Made by a program: the position numbers and the translations under genes | Shown: piece by piece, positions 9,189 through 20,382 of the stretch | How positions within the stretch are numbered: position 1 is the first letter of the stretch | Layout: every line of letters starts with the position of its first letter | Source of the DNA: Streptomyces ficellus | GTDB taxonomy: Bacteria; Actinomycetota; Actinomycetes; Streptomycetales; Streptomycetaceae | Direction: 5' to 3' | Assembly (NCBI RefSeq): GCF_030406405.1 | Contig: NZ_JAUEPL010000006.1 | Location: 1 to 64,000 of the forward strand | Length of the DNA stretch: 64,000 nucleotides | The notes under the pieces: model-generated | Told to the model about the DNA's origin: nothing | Database searches by the model: none | Seen by the model: the letters and a program-made list of their open reading frames with translations, nothing else

Positions 9189-10382
9189 ATGCTGGGCCTT
9201 GAGTTCTGTACCCGGCCCCGCGGTGTTCGCAGCCGCGGGGCGGCCCTGACCTTCCTCTTCGCCACGGTCGTCGTCACCGCGGCGGCGACCAACTGCCTTC
9301 CCCAGGAGGGGGACAGCGACCCCGGGCAGCCCCTCGCGCAAGCCGCCGACGCCCCGGCCGCGGCCGGCCGCGGCGGGTCCGTCGACCGGCGCGAGTTGGC
9401 CCGGGCGGCGGCCGAGGCCATGGCGGACGGCAAGTCCGGCGCCAAGGCGGCCGAGGAGGTCGTCAGCCGCAGCGGTGACCGGTGGGGCGTGGTCTACGAC
9501 CAGCGTGAGTACGAGGAGTTCGAGCAGGCCCTGGACGGGCGCTACACGGGTGTCGGGCTGTCCGCGCGCCGTGCCGCCGGCGGGCGTATCGAGGTGGCCC
9601 GGGTCCAGGAGGGCGGCCCGGCGCACCGGGCGGGCCTGCGGGCCGGCGACCGGCTCCGTACGGTGGACGGCCGCCCGGTCGACGGCCGCTCCGCCGCCGA
9701 GGTCGTCGCCCTGCTGCGCGGCGACGGCGCACCGCCCGGCTCGGTCGTCGCCGTCGGGGTGCAGCGCGCCACGCACACCTGGACCGAGCGGCTGCGGCGG
9801 GCGAGCCTCGCCACCGAGGACGTGACCGTGCAGCGGCTGGACGGCGGCGCCGTGAGGATCAAGGTCGCGGCGTTCACCAAGGGCGCGGGCGAGCGGGTGC
9901 GGGAGGCGGTCCGGCGCGCCCCCAAGGACGCGGGCGTCCTGCTCGACCTGCGGGGCAACAGCGGCGGCCTGGTCGCCGAGGCGGTGGCGGCGGCCTCCGC
10001 CTTCCTGGACGGCGGGCTGGTCGCCACGTACGACGTGCACGGCGAGGAGAGGGCGCTGTACGCGGAGCCGGGCGGCGACACCGGCAGGCCCCTGGTCGCG
10101 CTGGTGGACGGCGGCACCATGAGCGCGGCCGAGCTGCTCGCCGGGGCCCTGAAGGACCGTGGCCGGGCGGTGACGGTGGGCAGCCGGACCTTCGGCAAGG
10201 GCGCGGTGCAGATGCCGAGCAGGCTGCCCGACGGCTCGGTCGCCGAGCTGACCGTGGGCCACTACCGCACGCCCGCCGGGCACAGCGTCGATGGGCGGGG
10301 CATCACCCCGGACCTGGCGGCGACCGTCCGCGCCGAGGAGCGGGCGCGGACGGTATTGAGTGGCCTGGGGGGTGGGTCGTAG
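9189..10382 (+). CDS. C-terminal processing peptidase, S41 family
   Basis: A 397-residue exported protease. A hydrophobic signal/anchor lies near residues 20-38 (ALTFLFATVVVTAAAT). A PDZ domain covers ~115-200 (GVGLSARRA...GPAHRAGLRAGDRL). The S41 domain carries the catalytic Ser312 in GGTMSAAELL and Lys337 in FGKGAVQ. Family members trim the C-termini of exported or envelope proteins, and the position after ftsEX suggests envelope processing. ATG 9189 is used: a TAGAGT hexamer at 9175-9180 is a good -10 and would make the mRNA leaderless. A short CCGTACGG palindrome pair sits between ftsX and this gene. Confidence 0.9.
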   Translation: MLGLEFCTRPRGVRSRGAALTFLFATVVVTAAATNCLPQEGDSDPGQPLAQAADAPAAAGRGGSVDRRELARAAAEAMADGKSGAKAAEEVVSRSGDRWGVVYDQREYEEFEQALDGRYTGVGLSARRAAGGRIEVARVQEGGPAHRAGLRAGDRLRTVDGRPVDGRSAAEVVALLRGDGAPPGSVVAVGVQRATHTWTERLRRASLATEDVTVQRLDGGAVRIKVAAFTKGAGERVREAVRRAPKDAGVLLDLRGNSGGLVAEAVAAASAFLDGGLVATYDVHGEERALYAEPGGDTGRPLVALVDGGTMSAAELLAGALKDRGRAVTVGSRTFGKGAVQMPSRLPDGSVAELTVGHYRTPAGHSVDGRGITPDLAATVRAEERARTVLSGLGGGS

Positions 10383-10400
10383 TGCGAAAATGGCCGCACT

Positions 10401-10880
10401 ATGGCTAAGGAAAAAGGGCGCAAGCTGATCGCGCAGAACAAGAAGGCGCGGCACGACTACCACGTTCTGGACACCTACGAGTGCGGTCTGGTGCTGACCG
10501 GCACCGAGGTGAAGTCGCTGCGCCAGGGGCGGGCCTCGCTGGTGGACGGCTTCGTGCAGATCGACGGCAACGAGGCGTGGCTGCACAACGTGCACGTGCC
10601 GGAGTACAGCCAGGGCACCTGGACCAACCACAGCGCGCGGCGCAAGCGGAAGCTGCTGCTGCACCGGGCCGAGATCGACAAGCTGGAGTCCAAGTCGCAG
10701 GAGACGGGCCACACGATCGTGCCCCTGTCGCTGTACTTCAAGGACGGCCGGGCGAAGGTCGAGATCGCGCTGGCCAGGGGCAAGAAGGAGTACGACAAGC
10801 GCCAGACGCTCCGCGAGAAGCAGGACCGGCGCGAGGCGGAGCGGGTGATCTCGGCGGTACGCCGGCGTCAGCGGGCCTGA
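10401..10880 (+). CDS. smpB: SsrA-binding protein SmpB
   Basis: A 159-residue SmpB that binds tmRNA and delivers it to stalled ribosomes. The OB-fold core is clear: [37 protein letters not shown] and [26 protein letters not shown]. The basic C-terminal tail ([21 protein letters not shown]) enters the mRNA channel. It starts 18 bases after the peptidase stop and its RNA partner is encoded immediately downstream. Confidence 0.97.
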   Translation: MAKEKGRKLIAQNKKARHDYHVLDTYECGLVLTGTEVKSLRQGRASLVDGFVQIDGNEAWLHNVHVPEYSQGTWTNHSARRKRKLLLHRAEIDKLESKSQETGHTIVPLSLYFKDGRAKVEIALARGKKEYDKRQTLREKQDRREAERVISAVRRRQRA

Positions 10881-10992
10881 ATGACGTGACGTGGATCACG
10901 TCGGCCCGGAAATAAGCTGGCACCGTCGGGCGTTGATCCCGTACGATGGCACCTGCCTCTCACGGCAGAGGCGCTGATTGATAAATCAACAT
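10881..10992 (+). promoter_or_regulatory. Promoter region of ssrA
   Basis: Contains a GACGTG/CACGTC hairpin at 10888-10902 just after smpB (weak terminator). TTGATC (10933-10938) and TGATAA (near 10978) are possible promoter hexamers. The AT-rich GATTGATAAATCAAC immediately precedes the mature RNA 5' end. Confidence 0.45.
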
Positions 10993-11363
10993 GGGGATGA
11001 TCGGTTTCGACAGCGGATGTCGAAGCAGGGGAAGCGTGTCGAGGAAGCGGCAATGATCTCGTAAACCATATGTCGCAAACAATAATCGCCAACACCAAGC
11101 GCGATTCCTTCGCCCTCGCTGCCTAAGTAGCGAGCTTGCGAAGTGTCAGCCCGGGGCTGTTCCCGACCCGGATCCTGGCATCAGCTAGGGAACTAAACCT
11201 CTAAGCCCGGTCACGGGGCGTAGAGGGAAACCAGACAGTGACTGAGCCCGTCGGAGACTTGTCCGCGTGATCTCCGGGGCCGAGAAAAGCGCAGCGGACT
11301 GCACACGGAGAAGCCCTGGTTCTGCACCGTTGGACGCGGGTTCGATTCCCGCCATCTCCACCA
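10993..11363 (+). ncRNA. ssrA: Transfer-messenger RNA (tmRNA)
   Basis: The 371-nt RNA has a tRNA-like pair of ends. The 5' GGGGATG pairs with CATCTCC near the 3' end, followed by A and an encoded CCA, and the T-arm GGTTCGATTCC is intact. The tag frame starts with resume codon GCC at 11088 and ends at TAA 11124-11126, encoding ANTKRDSFALAA. With the alanine carried by the RNA the tag is AANTKRDSFALAA, ending in the ALAA degron seen by ClpXP-type proteases. Together with SmpB it rescues stalled ribosomes. The tag is shorter than the ANTKRDSSQQAFALAA that I recall for S. coelicolor. Confidence 0.96.
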
Positions 11364-11412
11364 TGGAGGACCTCCGGGGGCATGCCCCCGGACCCCTTCA
11401 ACCCCATGTGGG

Positions 11413-11446
11413 CGAAGGCCCGGCTGTCATGACAGCCGGGCCTTCG
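11413..11446. terminator. Bidirectional terminator between ssrA and the MFS gene
   Basis: A perfect 34-base palindrome (17-bp arms, no loop). The stop and last codons of the convergent MFS transporter lie inside it, so it can end transcription from both sides. A second hairpin, CCGGGGGC/GCCCCCGG, sits just upstream around 11374-11391. Confidence 0.8.
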
Positions 11447-12809
11447 TCGTACCCGGGCCCGTACCCGGGCCCGCCAGGCACAGCAGCAGGGCCAGCGCGG
11501 CCGCCGCGACCGGCACCGCGTATCCGGCGGTGGCGCCCGCGTGCTCCACCGTCCAGCCGCCGGTCGCCGAGCCCGCCGCGATGCCGCCCAGCAGCGCGGT
11601 GACCGCCAGCGTCATGCCCTCGTTGAGCCGGCCCTCGGGCGTCAGGCGCTGGATCAGCGTCATGCCCGTCACCAGGGCCGGCGCCGTCGCCATGCCCGCC
11701 GGGAGCAGGGCGGCCGCCAGCGCGGGCAGCGAACCGGTCCCGGCCGCCGCGAGCAGCGGCAGCGACATCAGCGCCGTCATCGCGGCGAGGCAGCCGAGCA
11801 GGCGGCGCCCCGCGTGAGGGGCCGGCCGCACCGATCCGTACACCAGCCCCGCCACGCACGATCCCGCCGCCTGGAGCCCCAGCACCGCGCCGGCCGCCGG
11901 GCCGTCCACGAACGCGAGCGTGACGACCTCCATCGACCCGAAGACCGCGCCCGTCGCCAGGAACACCAGCAGCAGCGCGGGCATGCCGGGCGTACGGAGC
12001 GGAGTGCGCGCCCCGCCGGGGGGCCGGGGCGAGACGGGCGGCTCGGTGGCGCGCTGCGCCGCGAAGACCAGCACGCCGGCCAGCATCAGCACCGCGCCGG
12101 TCAGGGTGCCCGCCTCCGGGAACAGGGCGGCGCACAGGAGCGCGGCGAGCACCGGGCCGAGCATGAAGCACAGCTCGTCGGCGGCCTGCTCGAAGGCGTT
12201 GGCGGTGTGGACGGCGGCGGGGTCGCCCCGGTGCAGGTGGGCCCAGCGGGCGCGGGACATGCCGCCGGTGTTGGGCGTCGTCGCGGTCGCGGCGTACGCG
12301 GCGAACAGCGTCCAGGCGGGCGCGTGGTGACGCACGCACAGCAGCAGGGCCAGCGACCCCAGCGCGGCGATCACCGTGGCGGGCACGGCGACCCGCGCCT
12401 GCCCGTACCGGTCGACCAGCCGGGCGGTGAAGGGTGCGACCAGCGCGGTGGCGGCGAGACCGGTGGCGGTGACGGCGCCGGCGAGGGCGTAGGACCCGTA
12501 CGCCCCGGCGATCATGATGATGGCGCTCACGCTGAACATCCCCATGGGAAGCCGCGCGAGGAGCGCCCCGGCGGTGAACGCCCGGGCGCCGGGGGGCGCG
12601 AAGAGGCGCCGGTAGCGGCCGGCCGGCCGCCGGTCCGGGCCCGGGGGCCGCGACCGGGACCAGGACGGGGGCCGGGACCGCGACCGGGACCAGGACGGGG
12701 GCCGGGACCGGGACCGGGACCGGGGCCGAGCGGTCGGTGGGGCGGCGACGAGGACGTCACCGGACAGGGCGAGCACCGGGGCGGGAAGCGTCATGGACGT
12801 GTCAGGCAT
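11427..12809 (-). CDS. MFS transporter
   Basis: A 460-residue major facilitator protein with about 12 hydrophobic helices from residue ~75 on. LVDRYGQARVAV fits the loop 2-3 motif A position (D-R-x-G-x-R/K). The family is drug/sugar efflux-like; no substrate can be assigned. It is divergent from a LysR regulator 83 bases away, which probably controls it. Odd feature: residues ~25-60 are an unusual run of RSRSRPPSWSRS units encoded by a duplicated 30-base sequence, so the true N-terminus is uncertain and the cytoplasmic extension is probably non-functional slippage. ATG 12809 is used; ATG 12791 is possible. Confidence 0.85.
   Translation of the reverse strand: MPDTSMTLPAPVLALSGDVLVAAPPTARPRSRSRSRPPSWSRSRSRPPSWSRSRPPGPDRRPAGRYRRLFAPPGARAFTAGALLARLPMGMFSVSAIIMIAGAYGSYALAGAVTATGLAATALVAPFTARLVDRYGQARVAVPATVIAALGSLALLLCVRHHAPAWTLFAAYAATATTPNTGGMSRARWAHLHRGDPAAVHTANAFEQAADELCFMLGPVLAALLCAALFPEAGTLTGAVLMLAGVLVFAAQRATEPPVSPRPPGGARTPLRTPGMPALLLVFLATGAVFGSMEVVTLAFVDGPAAGAVLGLQAAGSCVAGLVYGSVRPAPHAGRRLLGCLAAMTALMSLPLLAAAGTGSLPALAAALLPAGMATAPALVTGMTLIQRLTPEGRLNEGMTLAVTALLGGIAAGSATGGWTVEHAGATAGYAVPVAAAALALLLCLAGPGTGPGTTKARLS
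12651..12710. repeat. Perfect 30-bp direct duplication inside the MFS gene
   Basis: Bases 12651-12680 and 12681-12710 are identical, and a partial third copy follows. Thirty bases is a multiple of three, so the MFS frame is kept and only extra RSRSRPPSW units are added. Confidence 0.9.
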
Positions 12810-12892
12810 GGCTCCACCCTGGCGGGGCGGCCGCCGGCCGGTCCAACACCTGTACGGCGCCGATTGACGCATCCGCGTTGTAAGTTCGCGCG

Positions 12893-13888
12893 ATGTACCG
12901 CGACCTCGACCCCCGTCTCCTGCGCGGCTTCGTCGCCGCCGCCGAGGAGCTGCACTTCACCCGCGCCGCCGCCCGGCTGTTCGTCGCCCAGCAGGCGCTG
13001 AGCCGCGACATCCGGCGGCTGGAGCGGGAAGTGGGCGTGGAGCTGTTCATCCGCTCCACGCGGCGGGTGACGCTCACGGCGGACGGCGAGCGGCTGCTGC
13101 CGTACGCGCGGCGGGTGCTGGCCGCCCACAGCGAGCTCGCGGCGGCCTTCGCGGCCGGGGGCCGCCCGCTGCTGGTGGACGTCAGCGCGCCCGTCAGCAC
13201 CGGCCACCAGGTGCTGGAGGAAGCCCGCCGGGCGGCTCCGGAGGTGGAGTTCGTCGCGCGCTACGTCAGCGGGCTGACCGGTGCGGCCGCCGACATCCTG
13301 GCGGGGCGCCTGGACGTCTCCTTCGGACGGGTCGCAGGGCTCGCGCCGGCCGTCCTGTCCGGGCTCGGCCACCAGCCGGTGCGCTACGAGCGGATGGCGG
13401 TCCTGCTGCCCGAGGATCACCGGCTGGCCGCCCTCGACGCCGTACCGCTGGCCGCGCTCGCGGGGCTGACCCTGTACGTGGCGGCGGGCAACCCGGCCAC
13501 CGCCGAGTGGACCGACCTGGCGCTGCGGCTGTTCGAGGGCCGGGACATCACCCCGGCGGCTCCGTTCCCGGAGATCGCGGGCCCGGACGAGTTCGTCCGG
13601 GTGGTGCGCAAGCGGGGCTGGTCCGTGCTGGCGAGCACCGAGTTCCTGGCGGTCGGCGGGATGGTGGTGCGCCCGCTGACCGACCCGGTGCCCCTGTCGC
13701 CCGTATCGCTGGTGTGGCGGCGGGGCCTGCGCCATCCCGGCCTGGACGCCCTGCGGGAGGCGGCGGTGCGGCTGGGCGAGGCGGACGGGCGGCGGTGGCT
13801 GACCGTGCCGCCGGGCAGCTGGCTGCCGGACGCCGACCGGGAGCTGATGCGGCGGGGGCGCCCGACTGCTCCTGAATCGTCTTGTTGA
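12893..13888 (+). CDS. LysR-family transcriptional regulator
   Basis: A 331-residue LTTR. The N-terminal winged helix (residues 5-65) is canonical: LLRGFVAAAEELHFTRAAARLFVAQQALSRDIRRLEREVGVELF. A periplasmic-binding-like effector domain covers ~90-295, with the usual hinge DVSAPVSTG and LLPEDHRLA. It is divergent from the MFS gene; the 83-base gap should hold its operator (LTTR T-N11-A type), but a single convincing site could not be picked. Such pairs usually encode an exporter and its ligand-sensing regulator. Confidence 0.92.
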   Translation: MYRDLDPRLLRGFVAAAEELHFTRAAARLFVAQQALSRDIRRLEREVGVELFIRSTRRVTLTADGERLLPYARRVLAAHSELAAAFAAGGRPLLVDVSAPVSTGHQVLEEARRAAPEVEFVARYVSGLTGAAADILAGRLDVSFGRVAGLAPAVLSGLGHQPVRYERMAVLLPEDHRLAALDAVPLAALAGLTLYVAAGNPATAEWTDLALRLFEGRDITPAAPFPEIAGPDEFVRVVRKRGWSVLASTEFLAVGGMVVRPLTDPVPLSPVSLVWRRGLRHPGLDALREAAVRLGEADGRRWLTVPPGSWLPDADRELMRRGRPTAPESSC

Positions 13889-14083
13889 TCTTGACGAGAA
13901 GATGAAGATCTCTTTACTCGTTCGAGGGCAACCGTGTTCGTTGTCACATTCCGAAAGCTCAAGGGAGCCTCAGGCGACACCTTTTCGATCATTTAGATGC
14001 TCTTTTGCCCCTCGTTAGCTTGTGATCAAGGTGCGTGAGTCGCATCACAGAACCCGCACACTGTGCGGATTAAGAGGGGCAAA
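13889..14083 (+). promoter_or_regulatory. AT-rich promoter region of the RHS gene
   Basis: About 195 bases that are visibly richer in A/T than the flanking genes (runs such as GATGAAGATCTCTTTACTCG and TTTTCGATCATTTAGATG). No coding potential is seen. Low GC upstream of a large secreted RHS gene is consistent with a promoter area or with acquired DNA. A GAGGGG ribosome site at 14074-14079 precedes GTG 14084. Confidence 0.4.
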
Positions 14084-17000
14084 GTGAAGAGAAACAGACG
14101 TGCGTCCATGCCCGGGGGGGTAGGGCGCCGCTGGCCGGTCGGTGCGACCGGTATGCGCGAGATAGCAGGCGGCCTCGCGGCCGTCCTCACGCTGTCCGTG
14201 CTGTACGGGACGGAGTCGGCGCTCGCCGCCACTCCGGCCGCCACGTCGGCGGACAAGGCGGCCGCGGCCGCCCCGGCACCGGCGACCACCGCGCAGGACA
14301 TCCCGTCCGCCCGGGTCGCCGCCCGGCTCTCGGGCAAGAGGGTCGAGGCGCTCTCCGAGCGCACCGAGACCTCCACGACCTGGGCCAACAAGGACGGCAG
14401 CCTGACCACCGAACTGTCGGCCGGGCCGATCCGGTTCAAGCAGGGCGACACATGGGTTCCGGTCGACGTGAACCTGCGCGTCGGCGCCGACGGCTCCGTC
14501 CAGCCCAAGGCGCACCCGCAGGGCCTGCGGCTCGCGGGCGGCTCCGGCAAGCGCTCCGCCTCGCTGCGCGCCGCCCAGCAGGCCCCGGGCACCGACCTGG
14601 TGACGCTCGGCTCCGGTGACGAGCGGATCACCCTCCAGTGGAAGGGCAGCCTGCCCGCCCCCAAGCTCGACGGCACCCGCGCGATCTACCGGGACGCGGT
14701 GCCCGGCGCCGACGTGGTGGTCGAGGCCACCCGTACCGGCTTCGAGCAGTTCGTGGAGATCAAGCAGCGGCCGGCCGCCACGGGCTACACGTACACGCTT
14801 CCGCTGAAGGCCAAGGGCCTGAAGGTCACTCAGCACAAGGACGGCAGCCTGCTCTTCACCGACAAGAAGAGCAAGAAGCGGGCGGTCATGCCCGCCCCGG
14901 TGATGTGGGACGCCTCCGTCGACAAGGTGTCCGGCGAGCACACCCACCGCGCCAAGGTCGGTCTGAAGGTCATCGAGACCAAGGGCGGTGTGGACCTGGT
15001 CCTCACCCCCGACGCCGCGTTCCTGGCCGACCCCAAGACCCGGTACCCGGTGACGGTCGACCCGTCCACCTCGGCGCTGTCCAACGTCTTCGACACCTAC
15101 GTCCAGCAGGGCGAGACGGTCGACTGGTCGGCCGACACCGAACTGGACCTCGGCAACCCGGGCACGAAGAACGCCGACGGGACGCCGCGCACGGCCCGCT
15201 CGTTCATCTCCTGGAACACCACGCCGATCCAGGACGCGCTGGTCTCCAGCGCCAAGCTGAGCCTGTACAACTTCCACTCCGGAAACACCGACTGCACCGC
15301 GCAGCCGTGGGAGGTGTGGTCCACGGGGGCCGCGTCGACCTCCTCGCGCTGGACCTCGCAGCCCGCCTGGACGGCGAAGAAGGCCGGCTCCACCGAGACC
15401 AAGGGCAACCCGAACTGCACCGCGGCCCCGGACGGCTGGATCAACGCCGACGTCACCACGCTGACCCAGGAGTGGGCCTCGGCGAAGGCCTCCCGCGGCC
15501 ACATGGGCCTGCGCGCCGGCGACGAGACGCTCGCCGCCCAGTGGAAGCGGGTCAACTCGGCCAACGCGGCGGCCAACCCGCCCAAGCTGGTGGTGAACTA
15601 CAACTTCCGGCCGCGCACCGGCACCAAGCAGGAGGCCGGGCAGCCGTACTTCAGCTACAACGGCGACTACGTCGTCAACTCCGCGACGCCCACTCTGCGC
15701 GACACCTTCGTCGACGGTGACGGCGACCAGGTCAACGGCACCTTCCAGATCTTCGACAGCACCACCAACACCCAGGTCGGCAACGTCCTGGTGTCGAAGT
15801 TCGTGCCCTCGGGCCAGCCCGCCTCGGTGACCGTCCCCGCCGGTGTGCTGACGAACGGCAAGACGTACAAGTTCCGCACGTCCCCCTACGACGGCACCCA
15901 CTACAACAGCGGCTGGTCGGCGTGGAAGACCTTCACGGTCGACGCCACCGCCCCCTCCGCGCCCGCGAAGATCACCTCCACCGACTACCCCTCGGACGCG
16001 TGGGTCAAGGGCGCGGGCCAGGCCGGCAGCTTCACCGTCACGCCGCCCTCCGCCGACCACAACTGGCTGGAGTGGTCACTCGACGGCGTGTCCTGGACCA
16101 AGGTCCACACCGGTGGAGCGGCCGGCGACAAGGCCGTCTCCGTCACTCCGCCCAAGGACGGCACCCACACCCTCCAGGTGCGCTCGGTCGACAAGGCCGA
16201 CAACAAGTCCGAGCCGCTGACCTACACCTTCCACGCCGGCCCCGGTGGCTTCCTCCAGCCGGCCGACGGTGAGCGCACCGCGCGCCGACTGCCGCTGGCC
16301 GTCGAGGTCGACGCCGCCAGGTACGACTCGGCGTCGTTCTCCTGGCGCCGCTCCGAGGCCGACCCGTGGGTGCGGATCCCCGTGGGTGACGTCACCAGTG
16401 GCGGCACCGCGCTGGCGGCCTGGCCGGTACCCCTGACGGGCGGCAAGAACGCGCCGCTGGTGTGGAACACCACCGACACGGTCAACCCGGACGGCACCGT
16501 CCAGCTCAAGGCCGACTTCACCGGCCCCAACAGCGCCGCCGGCTCCACCCAGCCGCTCACCGTGGTCGTGGACCGCAACGGCTCCGGCGCGGCGACCCAC
16601 GAGATCGGCCCCGGCTCGGTCAACCTCCTCACCGGTGACTACGCGCTCTCCGCGGGCGACGCCTCGTACTTCGGCATGTCGGTGGGCCGCACCGCGTCCT
16701 CCCGCACGCCGAGCGCCCAGACCCAGGGCCAGGCGCCGATCTTCGGCAAGGAGTGGACCAGCGGCACGATCGCCGAGAACACGGGGTCGGACTACGTCCA
16801 GATCCTGAAGGTCTCCGACACCGCGCTCGCCGTGGTCCAGGAGGACCGCACCGAGATCAGCTTCACCTCCAACGCCGCCAAGACCGGCTGGGTTCCCGAG
16901 CCGGGCGCCGAGGAGCTGACGCTGAAGGGTTCCTACGCGGGCAGCTTCACCCTCACCGACACCGAGGGCACCGAGACGGTGTTCACCAAGCCGGCCGCGA

Positions 17001-20000
17001 CCGCGACCACCTGGGTCGTCGACCAGTCCAAGCTGAACGGCCTGGCCTCCAGCACCACCGACATCGTCTCCGAGACGGTCACCGTCGACGGCAAGGTCCT
17101 GGCCCGTCCGAAGCGGATCGTGGCCCCCACCTCGGCGGCGTCCACCGCCACCTGCGCGGCCACGCCCGCCACCCGCGGCTGCCGCTCCCTGGAGTTCGTC
17201 TACGCGACCGCTACCACCGCCACCGCCACCGCCTTCGGTGACGTCAGCGGCCAGGTGAAGGAGATCCGGCTGTGGTCCACCGAGTCCGGTGCCACAGCCG
17301 CCACCTCCAGGGCCGTGCAGACGTACGCCTACGACAGCACCGGCCGGCTGCGCCAGGCATGGAACCCGCAGATCAGCCCGGCGCTGAAGACCGAGTACGG
17401 CTACGACGCCACCGGCCGGGTCACCCAGCTGACCGCGCCCGGCCAGCTGCCGTGGAGCTTCGCCTACGGCAAGGCCGGCAACGCCGCCACCGCCGGTGAC
17501 GGCATGTTGCTCAAGGTCTCCCGCTCCGGCCTGGCGCAGGGCACGGCCGACGCGGTCTCGGGCACCAACACCACCAGCGTCGTCTACGACGTACCGCTGA
17601 CCGGCACGGCCGCCCCCCACAAGATGGGCGCCGCCGACGTGAAGGCGTGGGGCCAGACCGACGCCCCGACCGACGCCACCGCGGTGTTCCCGGGCGATTC
17701 CGTCCCCGCCTCGCACTCCGGCTCCGCCCTCGGCGCCGCCGATTACCGGCGAGCCGAGACGTACTACCTGGGTGTCTCCGGCCGCGAGGTCAACACGGCG
17801 CAGCCGGGTGGGCACATCTCCACGCAGGAGTTCGACCGCTTCGGCAACACCGTGCGCACGCTGACCGCCGGCAACCGCGCCATCGCGCTCGGCACCGCGC
17901 CGGGCGCCCTGGACACGCTGCGCGGCCTGGGCATCGAGTCGCTCTCGACCGCCGAGCGTGCCGAGGAGCTGTCCACCGTCTCGTTCTTCAGCGCGGACGG
18001 CGCCAGGGAGACCGAGGGCTTCGGCCCGCTCCACCGTGTGGAGCTGACCGAGGACTTCAAGGACGGCACCACCGTCCTGGTCGCCGGCGGTGTCTCCGTG
18101 CCGGGCCGCGAGTGGACCGTCACCGAGTACGACGAGGGCCGTCCCACCGACGGCACCGCGGCCGTCAAGGACCAGGTGACCATCGCGGTCTCCGGCGTCC
18201 GGGTGCGCGGTTACGACTCGGTCATGGGCGAGATGCGCGTCAACGAGACCCAGTACGACTGGGCCAAGGGCCTGCCCAAGCTGGCCATCCAGGACTCCGG
18301 CGGCTTGAACCTGACCACGGGCACCGTCTATGACGCCCAGGGCCGGGTCACCGACCAGAGCCTGCCCGGCAGCACCGGCAACGACGCCGCCACGCGCGTC
18401 ACCGTGTACTGGTCGGCCACCGGCACCGGCTGGTGCGAGGGCCGCCCCGAGTGGGCGGACGCGGTGTGCTGGACGGGCCCGGCCGGTGACATCACCGGTG
18501 GCGGCTCGCAGCCCGCGCAGCTGCCCGACACCGCCCACGAGTACGGGTTCTACGGCCAGCTCACCAAGCGGACGGAGACGGCCAACGGCGCCACCCGCAC
18601 CACGAGCACCACGTACGACAACGCCGGACGGGTCGTCAAGAACACGGTGACCGGCCCCGGCCAGGCCGTGCCCGAGACCACCGTCGAGTACGACCCGGCC
18701 ACCGGCCTGGTCGCCAAGACCGGCTCGACGGCCGGCGGCACCATCTCCAAGGCGTACGACAAGCTCGGCCGCCTCATCTCCTACACCGACGCCGACGGCG
18801 GTGTGACCAAGCGCGAATACGATCTCCTGGACCGCTCGGCCAAGGTGTCCGACTCCGTGCCGTCCTCCGTCACGTACACCTACGACAGCGCCGCGGAGCC
18901 GCGCGGCCTGCCCGTCGCCACCACCGACTCGGTGGCCGGCACCTTCTCCGTGAACTACGACGCCAACGGCGCCGTGGCGAGCGAGAAGCTGCCCGGCGGC
19001 TACACCCTCGCCCAGGGTCTGGACACCACGGGCGCCGTGGTGAGCCGCGTCTACAAGCGCGACAGCGACGGCGTGAGCGTCATGTCCGACACGGTCTCCA
19101 AGTCGGTCCACGACCAGGTCGTCAAGCACTCCGGCTGGTCCGACCAGACCTACCGGTACGACCGCGTCGGCCGCCTGGTCTCGGTCGACGACACGAGCGA
19201 GAACGTCTGCACGCGCCGTACGTACGCCTTCGACAGCCGCTCCAACCGCACCTCGCTGACCAAGGCGACGGGCTCCGCGAGCGGTGACTGCCCGGCCGGC
19301 GGGGGTACCACCACGTCCCACGCCTACGACAGCGCCGACCGTCTGGTCGACGCCGGCCACACCTATGACGCCTTCGGACGCACCACGGCTCTGCCGGGCA
19401 GCACGGTCGGCTACTACGCCAACGACCGCGCCCACCAGCTGACCGCGGGCGGCCAGCGTCAGACCTGGCAGCTGGACTCGGCCATGCGTTTCCGCTCGTG
19501 GAAGACCGAGACCAACAGCGGCGGTACCTGGACGCAGACCCAGTCCAAGGTCAACCACTACGGCGGCGACGGCGACAGCCCGAGCTGGATCGTGGAGGAC
19601 ACCGCCACCGGTGCGCTCACCCGTAACGTCATCGGCGTCGGCGGCGACCTCGGCGCCACCACGAGCAAGACCGGTGACACGGCGCTCCAGCTCACCAACA
19701 TCCACGGTGACGTGGCCCTCCGGCTCCCGCTGGACCAGGCGCAGGCCCCGCAGGTGCTCGACAGCGACGAGTACGGCAACGCCCGCGCGGGCCGCTCGGC
19801 CGAGCGCTACGACTGGCTCGGCGGTAAGCTGCGCTCCTCGGAGACACCGACCGAGCTGACTCTGATGGGCGCGCGCCTGTACAACCCGGCGACCGGGCGC
19901 TTCCTGAGCACCGACCCGGTCTACGGCGGCAACGACAACGCGTACACCTACCCGGCCGACCCGGTGAACGCCTACGACCTCGACGGTCACAAGAAGAAGA

Positions 20001-20338
20001 AGAAGCCGAGGTCGTGCGGCTTCTGGTGCGGTGTGCTGGTGAACGGTGTGCAGGGCCTGGCCGCCGTGGCCTGTGCCGCGCTCTCCGGAGTCGGCGCCTT
20101 CATCTGCGGCGCCGTCGTCGGAGCCATCGGCGGTCTCGCCCGGTACGCGTACCAGTGCTGGGACCGGTGCTTCACCGCCAGGGGAGCCGTCAAGGCCGCC
20201 CTCGTCGGTGCGGGCCTCTCGGCCTTCGGAGCGGGCGTCACCAAGGCCCTTCTCAAGATCGGTGGCAAGGTCTTCCGAGGCTACGGCGACAGGGCTTCCA
20301 TCAAGGCATGGGACAAGTTCGCCAAGGCACTGAGGTAG
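14084..20338 (+). CDS. RHS/YD-repeat secreted protein
   Basis: A 2,084-residue exported protein. A signal region ends near residue 50 ([19 protein letters not shown]). Residues ~340-520 resemble the DNRLRE beta-sandwich ([40 protein letters not shown]). Fibronectin-like segments follow (~530-720). RHS repeats then run from ~1,080 ([57 protein letters not shown]). The core closes with [20 protein letters not shown]. The last ~117 residues form a distinct lysine-, cysteine- and glycine-rich hydrophobic tail. In polymorphic toxins this position holds the effector, but no catalytic motif is recognised. GTG 14084 is chosen for its GAGGGG ribosome site; GTG 14063 also exists. Confidence 0.85.
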   Translation: MKRNRRASMPGGVGRRWPVGATGMREIAGGLAAVLTLSVLYGTESALAATPAATSADKAAAAAPAPATTAQDIPSARVAARLSGKRVEALSERTETSTTWANKDGSLTTELSAGPIRFKQGDTWVPVDVNLRVGADGSVQPKAHPQGLRLAGGSGKRSASLRAAQQAPGTDLVTLGSGDERITLQWKGSLPAPKLDGTRAIYRDAVPGADVVVEATRTGFEQFVEIKQRPAATGYTYTLPLKAKGLKVTQHKDGSLLFTDKKSKKRAVMPAPVMWDASVDKVSGEHTHRAKVGLKVIETKGGVDLVLTPDAAFLADPKTRYPVTVDPSTSALSNVFDTYVQQGETVDWSADTELDLGNPGTKNADGTPRTARSFISWNTTPIQDALVSSAKLSLYNFHSGNTDCTAQPWEVWSTGAASTSSRWTSQPAWTAKKAGSTETKGNPNCTAAPDGWINADVTTLTQEWASAKASRGHMGLRAGDETLAAQWKRVNSANAAANPPKLVVNYNFRPRTGTKQEAGQPYFSYNGDYVVNSATPTLRDTFVDGDGDQVNGTFQIFDSTTNTQVGNVLVSKFVPSGQPASVTVPAGVLTNGKTYKFRTSPYDGTHYNSGWSAWKTFTVDATAPSAPAKITSTDYPSDAWVKGAGQAGSFTVTPPSADHNWLEWSLDGVSWTKVHTGGAAGDKAVSVTPPKDGTHTLQVRSVDKADNKSEPLTYTFHAGPGGFLQPADGERTARRLPLAVEVDAARYDSASFSWRRSEADPWVRIPVGDVTSGGTALAAWPVPLTGGKNAPLVWNTTDTVNPDGTVQLKADFTGPNSAAGSTQPLTVVVDRNGSGAATHEIGPGSVNLLTGDYALSAGDASYFGMSVGRTASSRTPSAQTQGQAPIFGKEWTSGTIAENTGSDYVQILKVSDTALAVVQEDRTEISFTSNAAKTGWVPEPGAEELTLKGSYAGSFTLTDTEGTETVFTKPAATATTWVVDQSKLNGLASSTTDIVSETVTVDGKVLARPKRIVAPTSAASTATCAATPATRGCRSLEFVYATATTATATAFGDVSGQVKEIRLWSTESGATAATSRAVQTYAYDSTGRLRQAWNPQISPALKTEYGYDATGRVTQLTAPGQLPWSFAYGKAGNAATAGDGMLLKVSRSGLAQGTADAVSGTNTTSVVYDVPLTGTAAPHKMGAADVKAWGQTDAPTDATAVFPGDSVPASHSGSALGAADYRRAETYYLGVSGREVNTAQPGGHISTQEFDRFGNTVRTLTAGNRAIALGTAPGALDTLRGLGIESLSTAERAEELSTVSFFSADGARETEGFGPLHRVELTEDFKDGTTVLVAGGVSVPGREWTVTEYDEGRPTDGTAAVKDQVTIAVSGVRVRGYDSVMGEMRVNETQYDWAKGLPKLAIQDSGGLNLTTGTVYDAQGRVTDQSLPGSTGNDAATRVTVYWSATGTGWCEGRPEWADAVCWTGPAGDITGGGSQPAQLPDTAHEYGFYGQLTKRTETANGATRTTSTTYDNAGRVVKNTVTGPGQAVPETTVEYDPATGLVAKTGSTAGGTISKAYDKLGRLISYTDADGGVTKREYDLLDRSAKVSDSVPSSVTYTYDSAAEPRGLPVATTDSVAGTFSVNYDANGAVASEKLPGGYTLAQGLDTTGAVVSRVYKRDSDGVSVMSDTVSKSVHDQVVKHSGWSDQTYRYDRVGRLVSVDDTSENVCTRRTYAFDSRSNRTSLTKATGSASGDCPAGGGTTTSHAYDSADRLVDAGHTYDAFGRTTALPGSTVGYYANDRAHQLTAGGQRQTWQLDSAMRFRSWKTETNSGGTWTQTQSKVNHYGGDGDSPSWIVEDTATGALTRNVIGVGGDLGATTSKTGDTALQLTNIHGDVALRLPLDQAQAPQVLDSDEYGNARAGRSAERYDWLGGKLRSSETPTELTLMGARLYNPATGRFLSTDPVYGGNDNAYTYPADPVNAYDLDGHKKKKKPRSCGFWCGVLVNGVQGLAAVACAALSGVGAFICGAVVGAIGGLARYAYQCWDRCFTARGAVKAALVGAGLSAFGAGVTKALLKIGGKVFRGYGDRASIKAWDKFAKALR

Positions 20339-20382
20339 CCGGGACCGTGCCGCACCGGCACATCGGCTGACCGATCGACATC

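Noticed and set aside
10993..12893. Integration of a mobile element at the 3' end of ssrA, a common attachment site
   Set aside because: No integrase, no repeat of the ssrA end and no element genes follow. The downstream MFS/LysR pair looks like ordinary chromosome.
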